64,000 bases of DNA from Streptomyces mobaraensis (GTDB taxonomy: Bacteria > Actinomycetota > Actinomycetes > Streptomycetales > Streptomycetaceae). A model generated the notes under the pieces. It ran no database searches. It was not told the DNA's origin and was given only the letters and a program-made list of their open reading frames with translations. This document shows, in pieces, positions 1-8,354 of the stretch. Location: positions 6,510,001 through 6,574,000 of the forward strand of contig NZ_CP083590.1 in assembly GCF_020099395.1 (NCBI RefSeq). Reading direction: 5' to 3'. A program made the translations under genes and the position numbers. The stretch's first letter is position 1, and each line of letters begins with the position of its first letter.

Positions 1-1262
1 CAGCACCAGCCGGCGAACCCAAGCACACGGCCTCGCTGGCGCCCGGGCTGCTGGTCCTGGACGACGAGGCCGCGCTTTCCTACGACGGCAACACCTATCA
101 CCTGACCATGCGCCGCCGTCTGTGCAACGTGGGTGCCGAACCCGTCACCCGCTACCTCGTGCGCATCTCCGTCGACCGCTACCCCGACGAGCCCGAGCGC
201 TCCAACACGCTCTATCGGGCAAATCCGCTGTCCTGGGAAGAACTTGCCCTCGCGGCATACTGCGGGACAGAACCGATGACCTGGAGCATCAAGCACGACA
301 AGGACGCGTTCAAGGAGCTGTGGCTGCAGTTCGCCAACCGCCGCACTCGGTTCCCGCTCTACCCGGGCCAGGAAACCGAGATCACCTACAGCTACAGCGT
401 CAGCGACACCAAGTGGGGCTGCTGGTTCCAGCGCGCCGTACGATTGCCCACCCGCCGCCTCAGCGTCGAGCTTGCCTTCCCCCACCGCACCGAGCCCACC
501 GTGTGGGGCACGGAGACGTCCATGAGCGCCGAACTCGCCGCCCTGCCCACGCCCCCGCACCGCAGCGACCGAGCCGGACAGACCGTCTTCACCTGGTCCA
601 CCGTCGACCCGCCACTGCACGCCCGGTACCGGCTCGAGTGGCGCCTGAACACCAGCACCGATGGGGAGAACTCGACCATGACCACCCTGTCCCCGAGCCA
701 GGCGATGGCCGGCGCCGGCATCATCCAGGACGGCGACCCCGTCCTCGCGGCCACAGCACCGCACTTCGACCTGCCCGCCGAAGCCGACCAGGCCCGAGAC
801 ACCATCCGCGACCTGCTGGCCGCCATCGACCGGGTCAAAGCCCTGCACACATTCGGCAAGGGCATGGGCATCGCCGCCCCACAGCTCGGCATCAGCCGCT
901 CCGCCGCCGTCATCGTCCCGACCGACACCGGGGCTGAACCCATCGTGCTGCTCAACGCCTCCGTCGCTGAAGCCTCCGCCGACGAAGACGTCCAGTACGA
1001 GGGCTGCTTGTCCTTCTTCGACGTCCGCGGTCGCGTTCCCCGCCCCTTGCACATCATCGTCGAGCACACCGACCTCGACGGCACTCCCCGCCTCTCCCGC
1101 TTCGACCACGCCACGGCCCGCCTGGTCGCCCACGAACTCGACCATCTGAACGGCGTGCTCTACCGCCAGCGGATGAGGCCGGAGGAGAAGCTGCTCCCTG
1201 TCGAGGAATACTGGGGAACCGGCCGGCAGTGGAGCTACGAACCGGACCGTCCCACCGGCTGA
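1..1262 (+). CDS. Peptide deformylase with extra N-terminal region (5' end outside window)
   Basis: The reading frame is open from the first complete codon (position 3) with no stop, so the start lies upstream; the first in-window ATG at 108 is probably internal. The C-terminal ~180 residues carry all three peptide deformylase motifs: GMGIAAPQLG (861-890), EGCLS (999-1013) and HELDH (from 1131), supplying the Cys and two His metal ligands plus the catalytic Glu. The enzyme should remove the N-formyl group from nascent proteins. The ~200 visible residues before the catalytic domain look beta-rich and are not part of a normal ~180-residue deformylase; I do not recognise the domain. Its place beside an accessory cassette suggests a specialised or resistance-type deformylase rather than the housekeeping enzyme. 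Confidence 0.85.
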   Translation, partial: APAGEPKHTASLAPGLLVLDDEAALSYDGNTYHLTMRRRLCNVGAEPVTRYLVRISVDRYPDEPERSNTLYRANPLSWEELALAAYCGTEPMTWSIKHDKDAFKELWLQFANRRTRFPLYPGQETEITYSYSVSDTKWGCWFQRAVRLPTRRLSVELAFPHRTEPTVWGTETSMSAELAALPTPPHRSDRAGQTVFTWSTVDPPLHARYRLEWRLNTSTDGENSTMTTLSPSQAMAGAGIIQDGDPVLAATAPHFDLPAEADQARDTIRDLLAAIDRVKALHTFGKGMGIAAPQLGISRSAAVIVPTDTGAEPIVLLNASVAEASADEDVQYEGCLSFFDVRGRVPRPLHIIVEHTDLDGTPRLSRFDHATARLVAHELDHLNGVLYRQRMRPEEKLLPVEEYWGTGRQWSYEPDRPTG

Positions 1263-1393
1263 TCCCTTCGCACGTACACCGCCGAGGGGGCCAAAGGGCT
1301 GAGGGTGAGCCATTCGCAGCTCGGCTTCGCCCGCTTTCCCGCCGTTCGGTCCCGCAGGTGCCGTGACCATGGAGGCGGCCGAGAAGAGCCCCA

Positions 1394-1996
1394 TCACCGC
1401 GCCCCCAGCTCTCGTAACACCCGGGCCACCTCGGAGTGGCCCGCCGGGTACTGACTGGGCACCGTCAAAGGGCGGGCGAAGAGCTCCAGCTGCCAGGCCC
1501 GGCGGATCGTATGCGTGCGGTTGTCCGCGCCGAGCTTGGCGACGAGGCTCTCGTCCACCTGCCGCAGCTGCGCCGCCGGTATCCCCTGCTCGGCCTTGAC
1601 TTCGCGCAGCGTCATTCCGCGGGCCCGCCGCCACAGCAGTGCCCACTCCCTGGGCGTGAGGGCCGGGGGCGGGCCGTCCTCGGGGCCAGGAATCGGGAGC
1701 GGGAAGGCGGGTGCTTGGTAGGCGGCCTGGGCAATGGCCGGTACACGGTTGGGGCAGCGCAAGTGATGACTGACGGTCCGCAGCAGGTGGGCCAACCGGT
1801 TCGGCGGGAGGTGCAACGACTCCGACGCCCGATCATGGGTGTCACCCAAGGCCGTCAGCGTGATAACGACGCGCTGTTCGAAGGTGAAGACCTTCGCTGT
1901 CGCCAACGCCTCAATCTCGACGGGCGGCACGCGGCCGGCGAGGACCTGGCGCAGAGCGGTGGAACGATCAGGCAATTCTGGCTCGACAGGGGACAT
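1394..1996 (-). CDS. Small regulator with two LuxR-type helix-turn-helix segments
   Basis: 200 residues. The C-terminal segment (about 107-165: LTPREWALLWRRARGMTLRE...) has the layout of a LuxR/NarL DNA-binding domain. An earlier segment (about 38-93) has the same layout in degenerate form, with a glutamine and valine-rich first helix and a terminal Arg-rich helix, so the protein looks like two tandem LuxR-type HTH units without a receiver domain. The ATG at 1996 was chosen because upstream codons are Arg/Gly-rich shadow translation. It is the last gene of the minus-strand cassette, 17 nt after the DUF6624 gene. The target is unknown. Confidence 0.7.
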   Translation of the reverse strand: MSPVEPELPDRSTALRQVLAGRVPPVEIEALATAKVFTFEQRVVITLTALGDTHDRASESLHLPPNRLAHLLRTVSHHLRCPNRVPAIAQAAYQAPAFPLPIPGPEDGPPPALTPREWALLWRRARGMTLREVKAEQGIPAAQLRQVDESLVAKLGADNRTHTIRRAWQLELFARPLTVPSQYPAGHSEVARVLRELGAR

Positions 1997-2013
1997 CGGG
2001 GCCACCCTCACGG

Positions 2014-2649
2014 TCAGGAGTGGTGAAAGCGGGGGACCGGGGCCTGCACGTGCGGCCCGCGGGTGAGCGAGAGCAGGCGAAGGTCGGCCTGCCGGTAGCC
2101 GGCGACGGGCAGGCCGGCGTGCCGACGCAGCCCGGTCATCAGACGCGGGTCTTTCACCGGGTGCAGTTCCACGGACCCGTCGGCGAAGAGCAGGTGCTGG
2201 GTGCCGTACTCCTGCGGTGCGCCAGCGTGCATCTGTAACCGGTCCTCCAGATACGCCAGGTGGCGCGCCGGCGCGCGTCCTTCCTCGACGGCCTCGACGA
2301 GCGCACGGTGGGCGTCCTGCTGGAAGGCGGTGTGCTGGTCGCAGGTGAGGGCGATCCACCACGCCGCCTCCGCGCCGACCTCCCCGACCACGTCCACCCC
2401 CGGCCACCCAACGCTGCTCAGCATCGGCGCTACCTCGCGCACGGCCCGCTGCTCCCAGCGCACCAGGGCGCGCCGTTCACCGACGTCGGGGACGAGCCGG
2501 CGGGTCATGCGGGCGGCGATGCCTTCGCGGTGCAGGCGCGTGAGCGACACCAGCAGATCCAGCCGGACCGGCGGCCGGCGCGGTGCGGGCGATCTGCTGC
2601 CGCGGCGGTCGCCAGGGGCGAGGGAGGGGAGGAAGGGGGCATCCGGCAT
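2014..2649 (-). CDS. DUF6624 domain-containing protein (copy 1)
   Basis: 211 residues. The conserved DUF6624 layout is visible: a 'GWPG.D.VG..GA.AAW' stretch, then a helical segment ending 'CDQHTAFQQDAHRALVEA', 'APARHLAYLEDRLQMHAG.PQEYGTQ', and a closing 'RRHAGLPVAGY' element. The family is common in actinobacteria and its biochemical role is unknown to me. It lies 17 nt upstream of the tandem-HTH gene and 55 nt downstream of a methyltransferase, in one run of minus-strand genes. A second, divergent copy sits at 5040-5600. The start at 2649 follows the onset of family similarity. Confidence 0.75.
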   Translation of the reverse strand: MPDAPFLPSLAPGDRRGSRSPAPRRPPVRLDLLVSLTRLHREGIAARMTRRLVPDVGERRALVRWEQRAVREVAPMLSSVGWPGVDVVGEVGAEAAWWIALTCDQHTAFQQDAHRALVEAVEEGRAPARHLAYLEDRLQMHAGAPQEYGTQHLLFADGSVELHPVKDPRLMTGLRRHAGLPVAGYRQADLRLLSLTRGPHVQAPVPRFHHS

Positions 2650-2704
2650 CAGGGGTACTCCGAAGCAAGAAGAGGGGGCGCGGCGACGAGGACGGCCGGG
2701 GACT

Positions 2705-3397
2705 TCATCTGCGGGAGGCGCGGATGAGGTAGGTGGCCACCGCCCGCCGGGGGTGGCGAGGGTTGGCCAGCCGCTCCAGCACTTCGACGTCGAAGGTGCG
2801 GTCCAGCAGCTGCCGCCACAGGGCATCGGTGAGCACCCACCGGGGCACGGCTCGGGCGCTGCCGCCCTCCTGTGGCAGGGACGAAGAGCTGGCGACCGGT
2901 AGCGAGCTTGCCGGAATGCCGTCCGCGTGTTCGGCCATCGTGGACAGCACGAGCGTCCCGCCGGGACGCAGGGCCATGGCGGCTGCGGCCAGCATGAGGT
3001 GGGGGTCGGTGAAGCAGAAGGCACCGAACCGGGAGATGCACACGTCGAAGGTGCCGTGTCGCTGGGCCAGGTACCGCGCGGCGTCGTCGTTGACGTAGGT
3101 GAGGTGGGGAATCGTGCCGTAGCGTTCGGTCGCAAGCCGAGTCATGGTGGGGGAGTTGTCCACTCCCACCCCACAGGCACCGCGTTCCTGGACCAGGTGC
3201 GCGATGGTCTGCCCGGTGCCACTGCCGGCGTCGATGACGTTCCGGCCGGCCACATTGCCGAGGAATTCCGGGCCCGGTCCGTAGCTGTCGTACAGGTCCC
3301 AGCGGTAGCTGTCGGAGGCATCGCGCGCTGCCTCGGCGAGAGCCCGCTGTTGGCCGTGGTGACGCCAGAGATCGACATTGCGGTGGGTCGGGTTCAT
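2705..3397 (-). CDS. Class I SAM-dependent methyltransferase
   Basis: 230 residues, the usual length for a free-standing Rossmann-fold methyltransferase. Motif I is VIDAGSGTGQT (about residues 54-64), followed by an acidic residue at the end of strand 2 (GVGVDNS), a motif II-like 'FDVCISRFGAFCF' and a 'LRPGGTLVLST' post-II motif. The C-terminal part is short and gives no substrate clue. Its ATG overlaps the stop of the preceding gene by 4 nt (3394-3397), indicating translational coupling with the unknown protein encoded at 3394-4200. The substrate may be a product or partner of the cassette. Confidence 0.85.
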   Translation of the reverse strand: MNPTHRNVDLWRHHGQQRALAEAARDASDSYRWDLYDSYGPGPEFLGNVAGRNVIDAGSGTGQTIAHLVQERGACGVGVDNSPTMTRLATERYGTIPHLTYVNDDAARYLAQRHGTFDVCISRFGAFCFTDPHLMLAAAAMALRPGGTLVLSTMAEHADGIPASSLPVASSSSLPQEGGSARAVPRWVLTDALWRQLLDRTFDVEVLERLANPRHPRRAVATYLIRASRR

Positions 3398-4200
3398 GCC
3401 CGTCGCCCGTCGTCCGCGCGGGGCGCTGCGTCAGCCGGGTCGCCTTCGAGGGGCTTGGAGGCGGTGGCTGTGACGGCATCGGCGAGCTGCAATGCCGTGC
3501 CGGGGGAGACCGGTCCCACGGTGACCTCGTGCGGTCTGCCGCAGCTGCTGCAGGCGCCGTAGCAGGCCATGACATCGACGAAGCAGCCGAGGACGTGCCG
3601 CAGTGTCTGCCCGAGACAGGTGGTGATGGATTCCAGGTGGGCCCCGTCGTGCGGGTCGAGGCCGTCGCACCCGGTGAAGCCCAGTACCCGCACGAGGGTA
3701 ATGGCCTCGACGGCACTGATGACGTTCACGTCGACCTGGCCACCCTTGGGCCGCAGGTTCTCCGCTTCGATGCCCACCGTGGCCAGGGCGGTCCGCAGCC
3801 TGTGTGCGGCGGCGTGCGCCTCAGGGAGGTGCTCCATGACGAGCCCGGCCAGACGGTGTGCGTCCCGGCAGGAATGGAGCCTGATCTCCATCGCGGGTTC
3901 CACATCGCCGATGGCACGTGCCTGGGCCTTGATGTCCTGGGCCAGCAACGCCTGTTCGAGAGCTCGGGCCTCGTCCGGTGCCGGGACGGTCGCGTGCTCG
4001 GGCCCGTTCCAGAAAGGAGTGGAGGCGGTGATGGTCACCGTCACCGCATGGCCGGCGGTGGTTCCGATGCGCAGGAGCGGGTGGAGACCGCGGGCGCGCA
4101 GCGCTTCGTCCAATGCGCGGCCTGCGGCACGGCGTTCTTCGAGGGCCGCCTCCGAGACCGTCGGGGCCTCCGGGACTGTCTGCGGGGAGCGTGTGGTCAT
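3394..4200 (-). CDS. Unknown protein with C-terminal CxxC motif
   Basis: 268 residues, not recognised. The first half is helical and charged. The second half has a run of hydrophobic helices and a 'CYGACSSCGRP' stretch near residue 225 that could bind a metal. It overlaps its neighbours by 4 nt at both ends (start with the gene at 4197-4976, stop with the methyltransferase), so three consecutive proteins are probably made in fixed proportion. The ATG at 4200 was chosen because of that overlap; the frame is open much further upstream but with shadow-like composition. Confidence 0.65.
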   Translation of the reverse strand: MTTRSPQTVPEAPTVSEAALEERRAAGRALDEALRARGLHPLLRIGTTAGHAVTVTITASTPFWNGPEHATVPAPDEARALEQALLAQDIKAQARAIGDVEPAMEIRLHSCRDAHRLAGLVMEHLPEAHAAAHRLRTALATVGIEAENLRPKGGQVDVNVISAVEAITLVRVLGFTGCDGLDPHDGAHLESITTCLGQTLRHVLGCFVDVMACYGACSSCGRPHEVTVGPVSPGTALQLADAVTATASKPLEGDPADAAPRADDGRRA

Positions 4201-4976
4201 AGCGGGACGTTCCTCGGATCTGCAATGGAGGAGTAAGCGGGGACGAGCTGGGAGGCCGGCGCCTGGTTGGCCCGGTGCGGGCTGCCCGGTCGCGGGTGTC
4301 GGCCCGGGAGGCTGCGGCGGGTGACAGTGAGGTTCTCGGGCACCGCACCGCGCAGTTCGAGGACAAGCTGCTCGGCGACGACCCAGCGGATCGCCGGGTC
4401 GGTGAAAGCCACGAACTGTTGCCGCACGGGGGGACCAGTCGGTGAATAGACCGTCCCCCGAACGCCCACGGGCTCGGCCTCGGGCACGCGGAGCGCCAGG
4501 TGGCCACGGCGGAGCGCATCGCAGGTGATCAGCGCACGGTGAGCGCAGAACATGCAGGTCGGCGGCGTGGCGGTGAGCACATCCCGGGGCCGGGTCCTGG
4601 TCAGGGAGAGCGGGGGTTCGGCGGGCAGCAGCCAGAGCATGCCCCGGTGCGGCTGACGGTCGGGGGGACCTCCCCCCACCGCACACAGCAGTCGCTCCAT
4701 GGCGATGCGCTGCCGCGCGGGGTGGTGTTCGGCCGGCCGCAGGGCACCCGTGGGAGTGCCCGCCCATCGCTGCCAGAGCGTTCCGTCGATGTCACGGTCG
4801 CCCGGGACCTCGTGCGGGCCGTAGGTGACGCCGCGCTTGGGGTCGAGAACGAGCGGGATCGCCGACGGAGCCTCGCCGTCTCGTGGCGCGACGAACACGC
4901 CCATGGCCGCCGGAGATCGGCCGGGGGAGCAGATACGGACGGAGGAAGGGGGGAACGGGTGGGGTGAAGCCGGCAT
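4197..4976 (-). CDS. Unknown protein with internal CxxC motif
   Basis: 259 residues, not recognised. A 'TCMFCAHRALITC' segment in the middle has three cysteines and could be a small metal-binding knuckle. The rest has mixed alpha/beta character with no signal peptide or membrane segment. Its stop overlaps the start of the next cassette gene by 4 nt. The first possible start (4976) is listed; Met25 (MGVFVAP...) is a reasonable alternative because the first ~24 residues are Pro/Ser-rich. Confidence 0.6.
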   Translation of the reverse strand: MPASPHPFPPSSVRICSPGRSPAAMGVFVAPRDGEAPSAIPLVLDPKRGVTYGPHEVPGDRDIDGTLWQRWAGTPTGALRPAEHHPARQRIAMERLLCAVGGGPPDRQPHRGMLWLLPAEPPLSLTRTRPRDVLTATPPTCMFCAHRALITCDALRRGHLALRVPEAEPVGVRGTVYSPTGPPVRQQFVAFTDPAIRWVVAEQLVLELRGAVPENLTVTRRSLPGRHPRPGSPHRANQAPASQLVPAYSSIADPRNVPL

Positions 4977-5039
4977 AGGATGGTCTTTCGGGCTTGGTGG
5001 GACGCGAGGCGGGGGGCGGGAATCAGGACGGCTGCCCGG

Positions 5040-5600
5040 TCAGGGTGCGGTCGTGGCGAGGACGGCGGCGAGGGCTTCCGCCAGGGGAGGCAGGCCGGCC
5101 TCCGCACGGCGCGCGTCGACCTGTTGCGTATCGCGGATCGGGTACGGCCGGCGCAGGGCACCGTTGATCCGAGTGCCGAAGGGCTGCGGTTGCCCCAGTG
5201 CCACGGCCACGTGGTCCTCGACGTAGGCCCCGATGATCGGCGAGCACTGTCCCTTGGCCACGGCCGCGGCGATCAGGTTCTTGCAATGGACCTTGAAGGG
5301 CAGGTCGCGGGTGTCGTGGGCATGGAGGAAGATCTGCAGCGCCGCCACCGACGCCTCATCCCCGACCAGCGCGGGGGTGGGCCAGCCGTGACGCCCGACC
5401 AACGCCTTCAGCGCCCTCGTGTTGTTCTCGCAAGCGTGGACGAACGCCACCCGCCGGTGCGCCGCACCGGGCATCTGAGCGACCGCTGCGCGCAACCGCT
5501 GTGCGTCGGTCGCACGGCGCACGAGGTCGGCGGCCATAGCGTCGAGCGAGGTGGCAGCGGGGGTCTGTTCGGCCTGGTCGGTCGAGGCGAGCGGGGGCAC
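5040..5600 (-). CDS. DUF6624 domain-containing protein (copy 2)
   Basis: 186 residues. It has the DUF6624 pattern: 'GRHGWPTPALVGDEASVAALQIF', 'IIGAYVEDHVAVALGQPQPFGT', and the typical C-terminal 'VDARRAEAGLPPLAEAL'. It matches the expected family pattern better than copy 1 (2014-2649), from which it differs strongly, so the two are old paralogues rather than a recent duplication. It lies in the same strand run as the rest of the cassette. Function of the family is unknown to me. Confidence 0.78.
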   Translation of the reverse strand: MPPLASTDQAEQTPAATSLDAMAADLVRRATDAQRLRAAVAQMPGAAHRRVAFVHACENNTRALKALVGRHGWPTPALVGDEASVAALQIFLHAHDTRDLPFKVHCKNLIAAAVAKGQCSPIIGAYVEDHVAVALGQPQPFGTRINGALRRPYPIRDTQQVDARRAEAGLPPLAEALAAVLATTAP

Positions 5601-5698
5601 TTGGGACTCCTGGGCGAAGTGAAGATAGAGGGTGAATAAAGCGAATCCGGCACGGGCTGGCGGGGCTCGTGCAGGGCGCCGGGCCGTTGTGGTGCTGG

Positions 5699-6157
5699 TC
5701 AGGCCGGCTCCTCCTCCAGCTCGAGCAGGGCCGCGACAGAGCCTGCGAGACGTCGCAGGTGGCCTTGGGCTGCTGCGGGGTGCGTCGGTGGCGGGGTCTC
5801 GAGCAACTCCCGGGCCCGGTCGACCGTGTGCTGCGTCTGGTGGCCCAGGTGGCGGGCGAAGAAAAATCCGGTGTTGCGGGCCAACTGATCCAGCACCGCC
5901 GACAGCTCATCGGTCAGGGTTTTGACCCGGTGGGGACCGGGGCTGGCGAAAGCGCCCAGGACCTCGTCGAGGAGGTCGAAGGTGCGCTCGGCATCGGCGA
6001 CGTCGCAGAATGCCTGGTATCCGAGCAGGTGTTCGCGAACCTGCCGGATAAGGAACCGGTCCCCGTCGGCGACGGGCACGGGGCTGCTCCAGGGCGGCAT
6101 GTCGCACAGGGGCTGGAAGCCGCCGGTGGTGCGGCGGGGATGCGCGCCGGTTGACAT
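5699..6157 (-). CDS. Unknown helical protein
   Basis: 152 residues, mostly predicted alpha-helix after a short loop. It shares the unusual string PPWSS with its upstream neighbour (6178-6702), which may mean a common ancestor or binding partner for that segment. No catalytic motif, signal peptide or membrane span is visible. The ATG at 6157 was chosen because the frame upstream reads as shadow sequence of the neighbouring gene; the gap to that gene is 20 nt, so the two are probably cotranscribed. Confidence 0.6.
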   Translation of the reverse strand: MSTGAHPRRTTGGFQPLCDMPPWSSPVPVADGDRFLIRQVREHLLGYQAFCDVADAERTFDLLDEVLGAFASPGPHRVKTLTDELSAVLDQLARNTGFFFARHLGHQTQHTVDRARELLETPPPTHPAAAQGHLRRLAGSVAALLELEEEPA

Positions 6158-6177
6158 GGGCACTCCGTTGGGCGGGA

Positions 6178-6702
6178 TCACCTGCTGGTTCGTGGCTTGG
6201 CCAGGGCACCGGAGAAGAGGCGCAGCGCATCGCGCAGACCTCGCTTGAGGTCCGCCGCGGCGCACAGGGGGAGGGGTTCGCGGGTGACGCTGCTCCAGGG
6301 CGGGGTGTCCCAGCGCACCTGGGGAGACGGAGGCAGAGGGATCTGCCCGGCACCGGTGGCCAGGCGGATGCCCTCCAGGGCTCCCAGGTCCGCTCCCGTG
6401 CCGGCTCGGACGAGGAAGACCATCGTGCGGTGGTCCTCGGTCAGGCAGGACAGGGGGGCGCACTCGCGTTCGATCCAGGCCAGCGCGGCCAGACCCACGG
6501 GATAGGGAACGGTGACCGCGTCGAAGGCGGTGCACATCGTGCGCACCGTGGTGGCCGGGTTGTTGGCCAGTTGCTGCTCGGCAACCTTCGCGGAGACGCG
6601 GTGCCCGCCCACGATGAGGGGCCAGCCTAGGAGGTCGGCATAAGCGTGTACGAGGGCGGAGCCATCGTGCGTTCTGGGCGGCCACAGGGGAGTCGTCGTC
6701 AT
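6178..6702 (-). CDS. Primase/polymerase N-terminal-like protein (putative)
   Basis: 174 residues. Layout resembles the short Streptomyces proteins related to the bifunctional primase/polymerase N-terminal domain: an opening 'ALVHAYADLLGWPLIVGG', a central 'AFDAVTVPYPVGLAALAWIE', a 'RTMVFLVRAG' strand and 'LATGAGQIPLPPS'. The clear catalytic acidic triad of active prim-pols is not evident, so it may be a non-catalytic relative. It is the first gene of the minus-strand cassette, 212 nt from the divergent XRE-TPR regulator. ATGs at 6705 and 6702 follow an AAGGA ribosome site; 6702 has the better spacing. Confidence 0.55.
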   Translation of the reverse strand: MTTTPLWPPRTHDGSALVHAYADLLGWPLIVGGHRVSAKVAEQQLANNPATTVRTMCTAFDAVTVPYPVGLAALAWIERECAPLSCLTEDHRTMVFLVRAGTGADLGALEGIRLATGAGQIPLPPSPQVRWDTPPWSSVTREPLPLCAAADLKRGLRDALRLFSGALAKPRTSR

Positions 6703-6914
6703 CATGCCGTCCTTCGGGGTCGACACAGCCCGGCGCGAGCAGTGAAACCCATCGCCTCAGCGTTGCTGAATTGGGCGAATCTGCCGTGCTGGCTGCGTAG
6801 TTGCCGAATACCGTTATGCGTAGGGAACTCCGCTCGAACGCTCGCGGGCACCCCCGTGAGCGCGCAGGCCCCGTTAAAGCTGTTAAAGATCGTTTTGTGG
6901 ACAGGGGCGCATCC

Positions 6915-8303
6915 ATGGCGCACACACGCAACACCGCACTCGCCGCGGCGATTCGGGAAGCAGGCTGGTCGCAGGAGCAGACCGCCCAGCGCTTCGCCCG
7001 GGTCGCTCGAGAATCCGGCGCCCTGGAGCTGGCCGGCACAACACGCTCGCACATCGCCCAGTGGGTCCGCGGCGTACAGCCCAGCGGGAACGCGCCCCGC
7101 ATCTTGTGTGAGACGCTCTCGCGCGGCCTCGGACGCGTGATCACCCCGGCTGAGATCGGCCTGACCACCGATGAAGCCATCCCGCACACGCCATGGAGCG
7201 CCGATCCGCTCAGTGCACTGGTCGACGTCGGGGGGAAGGATCTGGACATGGAGCGCAGGCAGATACTGGCGGGCACGGCGTACTCGGTGGCGGCCCTCGC
7301 GCTGCCGGACCGCGCCTGGTGGGAAAAGGCCCCCCAGCAGGCCCGGGAGCGCCAGCCGGTGTCCTCCCGTACCGCCGACGACGCCGATGTGGACAGCGTC
7401 CGCGAGATGGTGACCTTCTTCTCCCGCCGTGACCAACGCCGCGGCGGCGCGGATGGACGCGCGGCCCTCGTCGCCTACCTCCGCAACGACATCGCCACCT
7501 ACCTCAGCGGTCGCTTCGCCACCGAGCAGGTGCGCCAGCAGATGTTTACCGCCGCAGGAGAGACCGCCTACCTGGCCGGCTGGACCGCCTTCGACGCCTC
7601 CGAACACGGCCTGGCCCAACGCTACTTCTCCCTGGCGCTCCGCCTGGCCGCCGAGGCGGACGACGCCCCCCTGGCCGGCCACATCCTGCGCGCCATGGCC
7701 CATCAGGCCGTCGACCTCCGGCACACCAGCGCGGCCGTCGACTTGGCCGACGCCTCCCTGCGGCAGGGCCGCTACACCCAGGCCAGCCCGCGGGAAAAGG
7801 CCCTCCTGGGGGTCGTGCACGCCCGCAGCCTTGCCGCCGCCGGACGGAAGAAGAACGCGCTCGACGCGCTCCTCCGCGCAGAGGACGACCTGAGCAACGC
7901 CCGGCCAGGCGACGAGGAACCGGGGCGGGTGTGGTTCTTCGCCGAGGCCAGTCTCGCCCACGAGACCGCCTGCACCCTGCGGGATCTGGGCGATCTCCCG
8001 GCAGCAGAACGCGAATTCCGGCGCAGCGTCCGTACCCGCCGCCAGCAGACCTTCGCCCGCACGCACTCGGTCACCTTGGGCTACCTCGGCGCCGTCCAGG
8101 CCAGGCAGGGCTCGCTCGAAGCCGCCTGCGCCACATGGCACCAGGCCCTCGACGCCATGGGCGGCATCCACTCCGGACGCGCCCGCGAAACCGTCGTCCA
8201 GATGCGCCGGTCCCTCTCGCCCTTCCGCAGCCGGAGCGGCGGCGACAGCACCGCAGCGGCCCTCGACGCCAGAGCTCGCGCCGTCCTCAGCCGCGTAGGC
8301 TGA
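6915..8303 (+). CDS. XRE-type helix-turn-helix regulator with TPR-like C-terminal region
   Basis: 462 residues from the ATG at 6915. The N-terminal ~70 residues form an HTH (LAAAIREAGWSQEQTAQRFA ... RSHIAQWVRG). The rest is alpha-helical with repeating A/L/Y patterns of about 35-40 residues, as in the TPR regions of Streptomyces HTH regulators that sense partners or peptides. It is divergent from the eight-gene cassette and shares its 212-nt promoter region, so it is the obvious candidate regulator. TrmO follows 51 nt downstream on the same strand. Confidence 0.85.
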   Translation: MAHTRNTALAAAIREAGWSQEQTAQRFARVARESGALELAGTTRSHIAQWVRGVQPSGNAPRILCETLSRGLGRVITPAEIGLTTDEAIPHTPWSADPLSALVDVGGKDLDMERRQILAGTAYSVAALALPDRAWWEKAPQQARERQPVSSRTADDADVDSVREMVTFFSRRDQRRGGADGRAALVAYLRNDIATYLSGRFATEQVRQQMFTAAGETAYLAGWTAFDASEHGLAQRYFSLALRLAAEADDAPLAGHILRAMAHQAVDLRHTSAAVDLADASLRQGRYTQASPREKALLGVVHARSLAAAGRKKNALDALLRAEDDLSNARPGDEEPGRVWFFAEASLAHETACTLRDLGDLPAAEREFRRSVRTRRQQTFARTHSVTLGYLGAVQARQGSLEAACATWHQALDAMGGIHSGRARETVVQMRRSLSPFRSRSGGDSTAAALDARARAVLSRVG

Positions 8304-8354
8304 CCGCGCCATGACAGTGCCCGAGGTGACACCCCTGACGGGAGCCCCTCGGCC

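Noticed and set aside
392..1114. Minus-strand 240-residue open frame
   Set aside because: Antisense shadow of the deformylase gene with Ser/Arg-rich composition and no family features.
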